64,000 nucleotides of DNA from Tillandsia leiboldiana. Taxonomy: Eukaryota > Streptophyta > Magnoliopsida > Poales > Bromeliaceae. A program made the translations under genes and the position numbers. The notes below the pieces were generated by a model, which ran no database searches, had not been told where the DNA came from, and was given only the letters and a program-made list of their open reading frames with translations. Shown here one piece after another: positions 54,501-64,000 of the stretch. How positions within the stretch are numbered: the first letter of the stretch is position 1; every line of letters begins with the position of its first letter. Location of the stretch: NCBI GenBank assembly GCA_029204045.2, contig CM055074.1:20583471-20647470 (forward strand), given 5' to 3'.

Positions 54501-56679
54501 GAACAGGGTTGTTCAAGAGATGGCGCGTGTGATGCTTCATAGCCGGAATTTACCGCTACATTTTTGGGCTGAAGCCGTGAACACCGCTGTCTATGTCATT
54601 AATAGAGTTTACTTGCGCCCAGGAACTTTAAATACACCATATGAGCTGTGGTTTAGTAGAAAACCCAACATCAAATATTTTCGTGTCTTCGGGAGTCGAT
54701 GTTACATTTTACGTGACCGTGAAAATCTTGGAAAGTTCGACTCTCGAAGTGATGTAGGGATCTTTTTGGGGTATTCTACGAATAGCAGAGCATATCGAGT
54801 ATTTAACATTGAATCTAAGACGATCGTAGAATCTATAAATGTTAAAGTAGATGAAGCTTTTCACTTTGGATCTGGAAAATCTACCCTCGATATCTCTCTA
54901 GATGATGATTCTCCTGCTAATGCATCTTCTCATAATAATACTTCCAATATTGATGATGCATCTAATGGTTCTTCTAGTTTATCTGATGTGCAGGAATCAT
55001 CTCATGTATCTCCGAGTACTCCGTTTCAACAAACGTTACGAATCTCCAAGGATTATCCGGAATCGAATATTATTGGAGATCCACAAGAAGGAGTCAGAAC
55101 TCGGAGGCAGCTGGTTTGTGGATTCGCTTGCTACGTATCTTTAATCGAACCAAAGAACATAGATGAAGCTCTTCAGGATGACTACTGGATTAAAGCAATG
55201 CAGGAAGAGCTCCATCAATTTGAGCGAAACAAAGTCTGGGAATTAACGAAGCCTCCAAAGCAACATAATGTGATAGGTACCAAATGGATCTTCAAGAACA
55301 AGAAAAATGAGGATGGTACTATCATCAGGAACAAGGCACGATTAGTTGCTCAAGGCTACTCTCAAGTAGAAGGTATAGACTTTGACGAAACATTCGCCCC
55401 TGTAGCTAGACTCGAGTCCATTCGTATACTAGTTTGCTATTGCTTGTCATTTTAAAATCAAATTATTTCAAATGGACGTTAAGAGCGCATTTCTAAATGG
55501 GTTTTTAAATGAGGAAGTTTATGTGGCTCAACCGAAAGGTTTTGTAGATCATAAACAACCTAACCATGTTTTTCGTTTGAAAAAGGCTCTTTACGGTCTG
55601 AAACAAGCACCGCGAGCATGGTACGAAAGGTTACAAAGCACCTTTTGGAGAAGGGCTATACTCGAGGGGGAGCTGACATAGGACTCTCTTTGTGAAGCAT
55701 TATCAAAAGCAATTTCATTGTAGCACAAATATATGTCGATGACATAGTATTTGGCGCAACAAGAGATAATGATGCTTCTAAATTCGCGGAGACCATGGAA
55801 AGCGAATTTGAGATGTCCATGATGGGCGAATTGACTTATTTTCTTGGATTGCAAATTAAACAAAATGATGAAGGTATTCACTTGAGTCAATCCAAGTATG
55901 TAATGGAGTTGGTTAAAAAGTTTGATCTTGAAAATTCGAAGGATTTTCCGACTCCAATGGGAACTAGCCACAAGGGACTTGGAAGTGAATCACATAGTGA
56001 GAATGTAGACGAGAAACTGTATAGAAGTATGATTGGAAGTCTACTTTACCGCACGGCTAGTCGCCCGGATATATCTTTTGGTGTTGGGATTTGCGCGAGA
56101 TATCAATCAGCACCAAAGGAGGTTCACCTGAAAGCGGTGAAAAGGATCATCCGGTATATCAAAGGATCAATTAATTTCGGAATTTGGTATCCTATGGGAA
56201 CAAGTCTGGATATTGTTGGATACTCAGATGCCGATTGGGCAGGATCAGTGGATGATCGGAAAAGCACGAGTGGTGCATGCTTCTATCTTGGCCATTGCCT
56301 TGTTGCATGGCACAGTAAAAAGCAGAATTGCATAACACTCTCGACTGCCGAAGCGGAATACATTTCAGCTGGAAGTTGCTCAACTCAACTCATTTGGATG
56401 AAAAGCGTATTGAGCGACTTCCGCATTTCAGCATCTTCGGTAACAATTCTTTGTGACAACACAAGTGCAATTAACATTTCAAAAAACCCTGTGTTGCATT
56501 CTAGAACAAAACATATTGAACTTAGATATCATTTTCTTAGAGAGCTAGTTGAATCAAATACTCTTCAACTTTCATATATTTCAACTGAGGATCAATTAGC
56601 TGACATTCTAACAAAACCTTTGGATCAAAAACGTTTTATTCATTTACGAAAAGCAATTGGAATGCTTTCCTTGAAATAA
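51561..56679 (+). pseudogene. Gag-Pol polyprotein of F, heavily broken
   Basis: Same domain order as E2: gag domain from ATG 51561, zinc knuckle CFKCRGYGHIATEC, coiled coil, second knuckle CFRCGVSGHIRGYC, protease DSGC, HHCC finger, integrase, RT and RNase H, ending RKAIGMLSLK at 56679. Lesions: an extra T near 52049, TGA at 52798, TGA at 53698, frameshifts near 53955, 54280, 54449, 55435 and 55635, TAG near 55680, and a shift near 55710. The gag linker between 52807 and 53560 differs in sequence from E2 and B far more than its neighbours do. The RNase H part from 55795 is open to the end. Confidence 0.94.
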
Positions 56680-57616
56680 ACTTCTTTTTGAAACCTTTGC
56701 TTAGGATAGGTTTTGTATTTGTTTTTGTTTTGTTCATTATCTATGTTTGTACATAGGACATTAATTGAGCATAGATCATAATTGACTTTAATTGCATCTT
56801 TTCGCACATTTAGAAATTTATTATGCTTTTGCCATCATAATATTTCACTGTTGCAATGATCATTTATGTTAATTAAATCATCTTCTAAGTGATCAAAGTC
56901 AATTTCTCTCTCTCAATGATCTCTTGGTATAGTCATTATCTTATTTGACTGCTTAGTCGAGTATGAAATCGAGATCAATATTTGGTTGAATACTTTATAT
57001 CTTAAATAATTGATAGCCAATTGAGGGGGAGTCATAGAAAAAGTAAAATGCTCAAAAGATGTGGAAAGAGTTACATCCCAATGAGGAGTGTGAAAACTAC
57101 CACCACATGGAGGAAAGAGCTACCACCTCGGTCGTCCGAGTATTGTGTGCAGCTACCACATGTATACCAAGCATGGTTGTTCAATTTTTGATTAAGTAAA
57201 ATGCATGTTGAAATACTTGACTCCGTCAAATTTCAAGGTTGGTATAAGGTGGGTTTTTAAAGAAAGATGCTCAAAGAGCCACTCTCTTCAACAGATTGTC
57301 TAGATACATTATCTACTATATTTGGGATTTCAAACATCTATTGATCTTTGTATTTCATTTTCTTTACTGAATTGATGATTTGATAAAGGCATTACTCATA
57401 AGATCAAGTTAGATGTAATTGAAGGTGTTCAACTTTAAGGGATTTAATTTTTGTAAATTTTCGTTTCATTTTTGGATATTATTGATAGATTTGGCATAAT
57501 CTAATTCTTGTTGTATGAAACGATGATTTTTGTTTAAAGTTGATACACATTTGTGCTTACAATCTTTTTCTGGTTTTTCTTGAATTTCTCTGAAATTTTC
57601 TAAAGAAAAAGTTGGA
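56680..57616 (+). other. Pol to env-like spacer of F
   Basis: Non-coding. Polypurine-like TTGAGGGGGAGTCA (57021-57034), then the conserved CTACCAC-repeat block (about 57055-57180). Confidence 0.65.
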
Positions 57617-57790
57617 GCCGATCCGGATCGGGCAAGATGATCCGGATCCCGAACGCAGGTTTTCTTCTGCGGGCTGACGATCCGGATTGGACCTGCCGAT
57701 CCGGATCCCGAACGCAGTTTCTCACTGCGGGTAGCCGATCCGGATCGCAATCATGAACTGATCCGGATCGCGGCTAGGGCTTTATAAAGA
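57617..57790 (+). promoter_or_regulatory. Putative internal promoter of F env-like gene
   Basis: Six TCCGGA cores (five as GATCCGGATC) from 57619 to 57771 and a TATA-like GGGCTTTATAAAG (57777-57789). Between the palindromes, gcaggttttcttctgcggg and gcagtttctcactgcggg form small hairpins. Confidence 0.6.
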
Positions 57791-57904
57791 ACAAAAGGGT
57801 TTTGATTTCCTTTACTCCAATCTTTTGTTCCAAAGTTTCCAGAGCCTCTCTCTCTAGATTTCATCCTTCCTGGAAGCTTTCAAACTCAAGTTCTTCAACT
57901 CCAA

Positions 57905-58289
57905 GTAAGTTTTATTGATCAAAATCTCGGTTTTTCACCGTTTTTCTCTTTTCCTCCTCAAACGTGATGAATTTCGTGGATCAACTTTGTTTGTGGATGG
58001 TTTTTGATCAAATTTCTTTTGAAATAAGAACTCTGGGTAGATTAGTTTTGATTATATGCTAGGTATTCTCCTGATTAACGGATTTTTAGGCTTCGATTTC
58101 TAAAATTTCGGTTTTAGGGCATATAATAAGGATTTTCGAAAATCATGCAATTGATCTATTTTTAAAAGTCCTTTTGCAAAACTAATTTGATTCTTAGTCT
58201 CTTTACATGATTATGATTGTTTGGGTACAATTTTTCAAATCTTTGAAAATTAACAATTTTCTCATGTGTTCTTGAGTTGTTGCTCACAG
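57905..58289 (+). other. Predicted 5'-UTR intron of F env-like gene
   Basis: Donor CCAA/GTAAGT at 57905, acceptor TTGTTGCTCACAG ending at 58289, 385 bases, T-rich. Confidence 0.68.
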
Positions 58290-58319
58290 GATTTTAATCT
58301 TCTTAAAGCACTTGGATCA

Positions 58320-59777
58320 ATGGGATTCTCATGGATCATTCTTTTATTGGTCACTATGGTGCACACTCGGGCCACAAACAAGTTAAAAAGAGCTAAGAAA
58401 ACACAACAAAAGGGTGAGTTTCATGTGATCAGCGACACAGAAGTAGATTGTCACGAGGTAGATTGGACTGAATTGACAGATGATGATGACTCATTGCCTG
58501 AACAAAAGACGTCTGATGGTTCAAAAGGAAAAGCGTCCGATGCATCGAAAGAAAAAGCACTCATGGACAAAGGTAAAGCACCTATGACTGCACCGACCAT
58601 CTCAGTGAAAAGGAAACGACTCGCTCGACGGTTTGGACGAGCACGAGGTTTCATTTCTAACGAACCGATTATTCCAGATTCTCCACCTCGGGAGGAACAA
58701 GTGTTCGTTAATTCGGATCGCCTAAGGGCATTTGAGAATCGTGAATGCATTGGTGAGAGACATGTCAATATAGAGGCTCTACGAGATCACTCTCCTGAGT
58801 TTGGCGTTCTAATTGAACAAGCAAACCTCATTCAAGTTTGTCGATTTCCAGAAGTGCTTGGATACTGTCTGCATCTTGTAAGGGCCTTCTATACAAATGC
58901 ACGACACCTTCGTGAAATTGAAAACGGTCCAATGGAATTTTACACGAACATCCAAGGCACAAGATTCAAAATTACTCCACAATTGATTGGCGAGGTGTTG
59001 GGAATGCCTGCCAGCAAGACAGGAGTTAATTACTTGAAGGGAAAGGTTTTGACGAACACTTTGTGGCAAATGGTTATTAAGAGAATTTGTTTGGAAGGAA
59101 CGCAATCAACGGAGAAATCGATCAGATCCAAGGAACTTCGTCTTGAGTACCGATTTCTAAACTTCATCACTTGTTACAATATCCTTCCAAATTTGCAGAC
59201 GAAAGTCTTGAGATGGGATCGAATGCTATTTCTGTATCTCTTAGGACATCCGTCTGAGGCAATGGGATTGAATATCAACATTCCATACATTATTTGGAAT
59301 AGAATGACAAGATATGTTGAGCACCCTCATCCCACAGAAAGAATTCCATTTCCACTGATTATAATGAGGATCTTGAAGAAATTTCAGGTTGACATTACCT
59401 CACCGACTTATCATCAATGTTTGGGTATGATCGATGAGTCCACCGTTGTGAAGTCACTTCACAAATTGCCCCATGTCACTCCAGTCCCTCCGTGCGGAAC
59501 GAAACCTAGTAGCGGCACTTCCGCGTCACCATCACAACCAGCACCCACACCAGCGGATGAAGCATCAGTCTCATCCATCTACAAAGAACAACAACGATTA
59601 TCTGTTGAGCAAGAACAGATTTCGAAGGCACAGATGAGAATCTCCAATGAGCTCGAGCTCATCACGGCAGCTCACATTACCATAACTAAGAAGGTCAATT
59701 CAATGAACAAGCTGGTGAAAAAGATGTTTTCTAAGATGGGCTGCACGAGCTCTGAAGACTCCGAATCTGATGACTGA
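58320..59777 (+). CDS. Env-like protein, long form with plant transposon protein domain (F)
   Basis: I place the start at ATG 58320, 30 bases after the acceptor; the 18 extra codons from 58266 are partly intron. The 485-residue product has a hydrophobic N-terminal segment (FSWIILLLVTMVHTRAT), a basic run (NKLKRAKKTQQK), an acidic Ser/Lys linker and a basic KRKRLARRFGRARG motif. The putative plant transposon protein domain spans about residues 140-385, from FENRECIGERHV through TPQLIGEVLGMP, ITCYNILPN, LRWDRMLFLYLLG and PFPLIIMRILKKF. A Pro/Ser linker, DEASVSSIYKEQQRLS, a long heptad-rich helix and the tail CTSSEDSESDD complete it. It is fully open while gag-pol of the same element has about nine lesions. 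Function unknown. Confidence 0.78.
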   Translation: MGFSWIILLLVTMVHTRATNKLKRAKKTQQKGEFHVISDTEVDCHEVDWTELTDDDDSLPEQKTSDGSKGKASDASKEKALMDKGKAPMTAPTISVKRKRLARRFGRARGFISNEPIIPDSPPREEQVFVNSDRLRAFENRECIGERHVNIEALRDHSPEFGVLIEQANLIQVCRFPEVLGYCLHLVRAFYTNARHLREIENGPMEFYTNIQGTRFKITPQLIGEVLGMPASKTGVNYLKGKVLTNTLWQMVIKRICLEGTQSTEKSIRSKELRLEYRFLNFITCYNILPNLQTKVLRWDRMLFLYLLGHPSEAMGLNINIPYIIWNRMTRYVEHPHPTERIPFPLIIMRILKKFQVDITSPTYHQCLGMIDESTVVKSLHKLPHVTPVPPCGTKPSSGTSASPSQPAPTPADEASVSSIYKEQQRLSVEQEQISKAQMRISNELELITAAHITITKKVNSMNKLVKKMFSKMGCTSSEDSESDD

Positions 59778-60555
59778 TTCTCTTCTTTTTATTCTTTTGC
59801 AGATTTTTAACCTTTTATTGTGCAGGTTTTTCAGTTTTTAGGACTTAATCTTAGTTCTAGTTCTTAAATTTCGGAACATTTTCGTTGAAATTTTTAACTC
59901 TCCTTCAATTTTTGGTAATTTTGGCTTTGTTTGTGACAAAAAGGGGGAGAGAGTTTAGAGAACTTGAACAATGATATTGTGAAAATTGTGATCTTGTATA
60001 CATCAAGGTACAATGATGAACAATGATGACTGCATCAAGGTACAATGATGAACAATGCTGATGTGAAAATTTGTATACATCAAGGTAAGTATCACTTCAA
60101 CTTCAACTTTGGTTTTTATCTTGTGATTGTTTGCATGTCTCTACTAACTATTCGACTAACTATTTGGGCATGTAATATGACTAACAAGTTGATGTTCACT
60201 AACATGACATTTGGTTTTTGATTGCATAGAAGATATGTTGGTTTTTGACAATGATTCTTTTACATATCTGAATTCTCAAATGTCATGATGATCAGATAAA
60301 CTCTATCTCTGTACTAGGTTTTGAATGCTAAATATTCTTGAGGTATCTAACGATCTCTTTTTGTCAAGAATGTTTTCTTTGTGCAGAGAGTACAGATGTC
60401 TAAGTCTAGAGTCTGTTTTAGGAGTTTATCTCATGTTTTTAAACTTTCGGATCTCCATTGTAAATTTTTGTTGTATGGTGATAGCAACAAAAATATCTTT
60501 TTGAATTTTCTTTAGTGGATCTATGTTTTGTCACGAAACCGCCAAAGGGGGAGAT
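59778..60555 (+). other. F 3' untranslated region with polypurine tracts
   Basis: Non-coding. Internal polypurine AAAAAGGGGGAGAGAG at about 59938-59953; a local duplication (ACAATGATGAACAATGATG-type, 59970-60080); and the LTR primer tract CAAAGGGGGAGAT at 60543-60555. Confidence 0.7.
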
Positions 60556-61914
60556 TGTTACGGAATTTGAGTTGGCGTAGTTTCGTGAAAGTCTCAAGTC
60601 TTGAAGATTGAAGGTGAAGAAAGTTGGATCATTTAACTCAATCTCAAGAAAGAAGAATTCAAAAGGATCAGGTATGTTTAACTAAAGATTTTGTGTGATC
60701 CGAATACTTCTTGTAGTGTAGAAACACTTGGAAGAATCTTTCATTGCATAAAAATCAAAAACTGGACTTGGGACATGTTCAGGATCCGGATCAGGTTGTT
60801 CGATCCGGATCCCGAAGGTGGTTCGTTCATACACCAGTTCAATCCGGATCGTAACCTCTCTTGATCCGGATCCCGAACACTGAGTTTACCATCTTCCTTG
60901 AACGATCCGGATCAGGCTTCGCAATCCGGATCCCGAACGTTGATGTTTGGTGAACTGTATGAACGATCCGGATCAAGCACTTCGATCTGGATCCCGAACC
61001 TTCGTTTTTCTGGAATTGCCTGACTCGTTACGACGATCCGGATCACAGCTAATCCGATCCGGATCGCCGTCCGTAAAATTTCCAGAAATGTTAGGTTTTT
61101 GATTCTTATCTCCTTCCTAGGGTTTCTAACCTATAAATAGACCCTATGGCTCTCTTTCTAGGGTTAATCCACATGAGGCCGGAAATGAAAATAGCCGTCA
61201 TTTTCATATATCATTTTCATACGGCCTAAGATCCACATATAGAGAAGAAAGGAAATCATTAGAGAATACTCTATGTTTCTTCATCTATAATTGATTAGTT
61301 TGATTCTAGGTTTTCATACTCACATCTTGAGTTGAATCAAACTAATGAATACTTAGATGGTATTTCCGATCTATCTTTGATCTAAGTATTCGGCGGATCA
61401 TCACCACCAAAAACAACGATTTACCCCAAAAATTGGCGCGTGGATTCGCGTGTCCTTGTGGATTCAAGGTTCAACCGCTCTCGTGGATTCGGAGCGAGGC
61501 ACGTTCGTGGATTCGAAGGGTGCTATTGGGTGAAGACCGTGGATTCGGTCGGACGTCGTGGATTCGACGTTGGACGCCGTGGATTCGGCGTTGGGCGCAG
61601 ATCGTGGATTCGAGAAGCGTCGTGGAGCGAGCGGAGAAGATCCTCTAGGAGCGTATGGAAAAGGTTGAGTCGTAAGTGTGTATGGTAAATCACCTTGTAC
61701 GTGTTTTAATTCTAGTGGATTTCTGCCGTGTTATCGGTCCCGTGGTTTTTTACTCCGGTGATGGAGTTTTCCACGTAAAAATCTTGCGTATTATTTTTAT
61801 TTCCGCATTGGGTTTTTATCGCAACGATTTTTGAGTGTTTATACGTTTACACCTATTCACCCCCCTCTAGGTGTTTTTTCCCCTATTTAGATCCTTATTA
61901 CATATAACCCAACA
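60556..61914 (+). repeat. F 3' LTR (1359 bp)
   Basis: TGTTACGG to CCCAACA, close to the 5' LTR. It differs by a longer segment near 61170 (catgaggccggaaatg) and scattered changes. Hairpin array 61436-61622, twin hairpins about 61290-61392, TATA near 61131. Confidence 0.95.
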
Positions 61915-62658
61915 ATTGTGGAGGACATGCTTCGGGCATGCGTTTTGGACCTGGGCGAAGGGTGGGCACGGTGTCTGCCCCTAGTGGAATTTGCCTACAA
62001 TAACAATTACCAGGCCAGCATTCAGATGGCACCATACGAGGCCCTGTACGGGCGCCGCTGTCGGTCTCCAATATGCTGGGACGACTTGGGTGAGCGTAAG
62101 TTTCTGGGCCCAGATTTGGTGGAGGAGACCGAAGCAAAGGTGCGATTGATTAGACAAAGGCTACTAACCGCCCAGAGCAGACAGAAAAGCTACGCGGACA
62201 ACAGACGCCGAGACTTAGAGTTCATAGTGGGTGAGCACGCGTTACTCCGAGTTTCGCCCTCCAAGGGGAACCAACGTTTCGGCATAAAGGGAAAGTTAAG
62301 CCCGAGGTACGTAGGACCGTTCGAGATCCTAGAACGCGTAGGACCGGTGGCGTACCGATTAGCCCTGCCGCCGAATCTCGAATGAGTCCATAACGTGTTC
62401 CATGTCTCAATGCTCCGGAAGTACCTAGCTGATCCCTCTCATGCCTTGGATCCCTCCACCATCGAGTTGCGAGAGGATTTAAGCGTCGAGGAGACACCAG
62501 TGCGGATTTTGGCAAGAGAGGACAAGAAGTTGCGCAAACGAACGATCCCCTATGTAAAGGTCCAGTGGAGCAACCATGAAGAGCGCGAGGCGACTTGGGA
62601 ACTGGAATCGAAGATGAGAGAATGTTTTCCCGAATTGGTTAGTGGGGTTTGTACTTAA
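61915..62658 (+). pseudogene. Gypsy G integrase C-terminus with chromodomain-like tail
   Basis: One frame from IVEDMLRACVLDLGEG to the stop at 62656-62658, broken once by TGA at 62383-62385 (fits CGA to TGA). It covers the end of the integrase core (EFAYNNNYQAS, APYEALYGRRCRSP), the GPY/F-type module (KLSPRYVGPFEILERVGPVAYRLALP), VFHVSMLRKY, and a C-terminal VKVQWSNHEEREATWELESKMRECFPEL that looks like a chromodomain remnant. This points to the Tekay/Del side of the chromoviruses. Such tails are thought to guide integration to heterochromatin. Confidence 0.9.
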
Positions 62659-62693
62659 GTTTCGGGACGAAACTTTTTATAAAGTGTGAGTGG
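62659..62693 (+). other. Gypsy G 3' palindrome before LTR
   Basis: AAGTTTCGGGACGAAACTTTTTATA (AAGTTTCG/CGAAACTT arms) and GTGTGAGTGG, directly before the LTR; same motif as 44966-45003 and 38294-38312. Confidence 0.75.
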
Positions 62694-64000
62694 TGTAGTG
62701 ATCCGGCGGGGTATTTTTGACTTACATATAGTCATTTAAGCCTTTAAGTGAAATAAAATTATTCAATTCTTAAAAGTTGGCCATTGTGAGGTGCTAGTAT
62801 TTTTCTGCGATAGAGCGCGGAAAAAGAAAGCCGACGGTGCGATCGGATCTGAAATCCGATATCGGGATCTCCCGGAACGGAATTCCTAGTGATACGGTGA
62901 TTAAGTCATGCATCGGAATCCGTGCAAAATATCTTGCACCCGTTAGAGATAAGGTGGGTTATCTCGTAGGGGATAATTAATTAGTTAATTAATTATCCAT
63001 GAGGGAAAATAGAATTCTCTTACGTACTAATTAAAAAGGAAATTAATTAAAGATTTAATACGAGCTATATAAGGGATCCCGATTAAAGAAAAGAAAAGAA
63101 AAGAAAAGAAAGAAATAAAAAACCCTAATCGGTGAGAAGAGAAAAAAAGAAAAGAAAAGACGGAACCCTAGCCGGAAGAAAGGGAAAGGAGAAAGAGAAG
63201 GAGCCCGATCTTCCCGGACATCGAACCGAAGGCAAGAACGGACCGGACAACCTTCCCGTCGATCTTCGGTTAGTAAAATAATTGTTATAATTTATTTGGG
63301 ATTTTTTCGTCGTCTCTTTTGTTTGAGTTCTTGGTTTCTCCGTCGTATCCGTCACCGTCGCCGTCGTCGTCATCATGCTAGGGCACGGAACGGACGGCGG
63401 AGGCGCGCGGTGCCGCTAGGGCATCGCGCGGAGGAGAGTCACGGACGGCACCCATGCGGACCCGCAACCGCGCGGGCACCGCATGGGCGCTGCGCGGCTA
63501 CCGCACGGACGGCACCCATGCGGACCCGCAACCGCGCGGCACCGCATGGGCGCCGTGCGGCTGTCGCGCGGACCCGCAACCGCGCGGGCGGCACCCGCGC
63601 GGACCCGCAACCGTGCGGGCACCGCGCGGGCCCGCAACCGTGCGGGCACCGCGCGGGGGCCGCGCGGCTGCCGCGCGGGCTGCACCCGCGCGGACCCGCA
63701 ACCGCGCGGGCGCCGTGCGGGGCCGCACCCGCGCGGGCACCGCGCGGCCGCCGCGCGGGCAACACCCGCGCGAGGCACCGCGCCGCGTGGGCGTCGCCGC
63801 GGAGACACGCCGTGCGGTTCCGAACCGTGCGGGGCTCCGGCGGACGACGACGGCGGCGCGGGATTTCCGTTTCGTCAACCCGGACGGTGTTGGACTTTTC
63901 CGTCGAAAAGAGTAAATTGGGTCTTTTGTTTTCGGATGTTAGTACACGTTTTTGACTATAGTTATCCTTGCGGACTTTCTTTAGGTCCAAGTGCGCAGCG
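62694..64000 (+). repeat. Gypsy G 3' LTR, cut by window end
   Basis: Starts TGTAGTGATCCGG. A TATA box (GCTATATAAGGG, 63064-63075) follows, then a GAAAA microsatellite (about 63086-63112), a purine-rich leader, an AT-rich stretch near 63268-63300 and a GC-rich hairpin repeat. The ORFs of 120-220 codons at 63296-63990 in both strands arise from the repeat. Confidence 0.8.
63461..63720 (+). repeat. GC-rich hairpin array in G LTR (6 units)
   Basis: CCCGCAACCG recurs at about 63461, 63525, 63573, 63604, 63631 and 63705. In five of six it is followed by (C/T)GCGGG, giving a CCCGC/GCGGG stem around AACCGC or AACCGT. Spacers such as GGCACCGCATGG vary. Confidence 0.75.

Larger units (their letters stand above)
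50176..61914 (+). mobile_element. Copia (Sirevirus-like) element F, complete ends
   Basis: An 11.7 kb element, the longest here: LTRs 50176-51527 and 60556-61914, primer site, broken gag-pol, internal promoter block, intron, long-form env-like ORF, polypurine tracts. It lies in the integrase of gypsy G. Flanks are GTTAC (left) and ATTGT (right); no target duplication. Confidence 0.92.

Noticed and set aside
63296..63990. ORFs of 126-219 codons, Arg/Ala/Pro-rich
   Set aside because: Generated by the GC-rich repeat in the G LTR; five overlapping frames are open.
1..64000. Host protein-coding genes or tRNA genes
   Set aside because: I scanned all long frames; everything recognisable is retrotransposon-derived. 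I saw no convincing tRNA. Short or highly spliced host exons cannot be excluded by eye.

Overview
This is repeat-dense plant nuclear DNA from a flowering plant or close relative. I cannot name the species. I see no host gene. Almost every base belongs to nested, decayed LTR retrotransposons, with one 60-base assembly gap at 50008-50067. The plant assignment rests on Sirevirus-type Ty1/copia elements, Ty3/gypsy elements with chromovirus-like coding sequence and LTRs of about 3.9 kb, and a Cassandra TRIM element carrying 5S rRNA-derived LTR sequence.

Layout: 1-2955 is the 3' end of copia element E1 (+), broken by a GC-rich insertion. 2956-13850 is copia E2 (+). 13851-16322 is a patchwork of gypsy LTR pieces and the start of gypsy E (+). 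16323-21752 is the 3' half of copia A (-), abutting complete-ended copia B (-, 21753-32860). 32861-44947 is gypsy D (+), with its pol deleted. D is split in its gag by gypsy C (-, 34377-43518) fused to Cassandra (-, about 43521-44096); one CCTGC target duplication brackets the fused pair. 44948-48949 is a 3.9 kb gypsy LTR (X) lying in the gag of gypsy G. G runs on through the gap, is split in its integrase by copia F (+, 50176-61914), and ends in a chromodomain-like tail and an LTR that leaves the window at 64000.

The copia elements share one plan: LTR of about 1.3 kb; initiator-Met tRNA primer site; a gag with two zinc knuckles around a coiled coil; protease, integrase, RT and RNase H in one frame; a 0.9 kb spacer; a second promoter-like block; a 5'-UTR intron; an extra ('env-like') ORF; and a polypurine tract at the 3' LTR. 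All gag-pol copies carry stops, frameshifts or deletions. Four extra ORFs are still open.

Most interesting: (1) each copia LTR leader holds a tandem array of small hairpins with a constant GTGGATTC loop and different but self-complementary stems. (2) Similar constant-loop or constant-stem hairpin arrays occur in the LTRs of three unrelated gypsy families. (3) The extra ORF looks like an independently promoted, spliced gene that comes in two forms with shared ends and exchangeable middles. (4) C and Cassandra appear to have integrated as one chimeric molecule. All of this is read by eye; no alignment, folding or database search was run.
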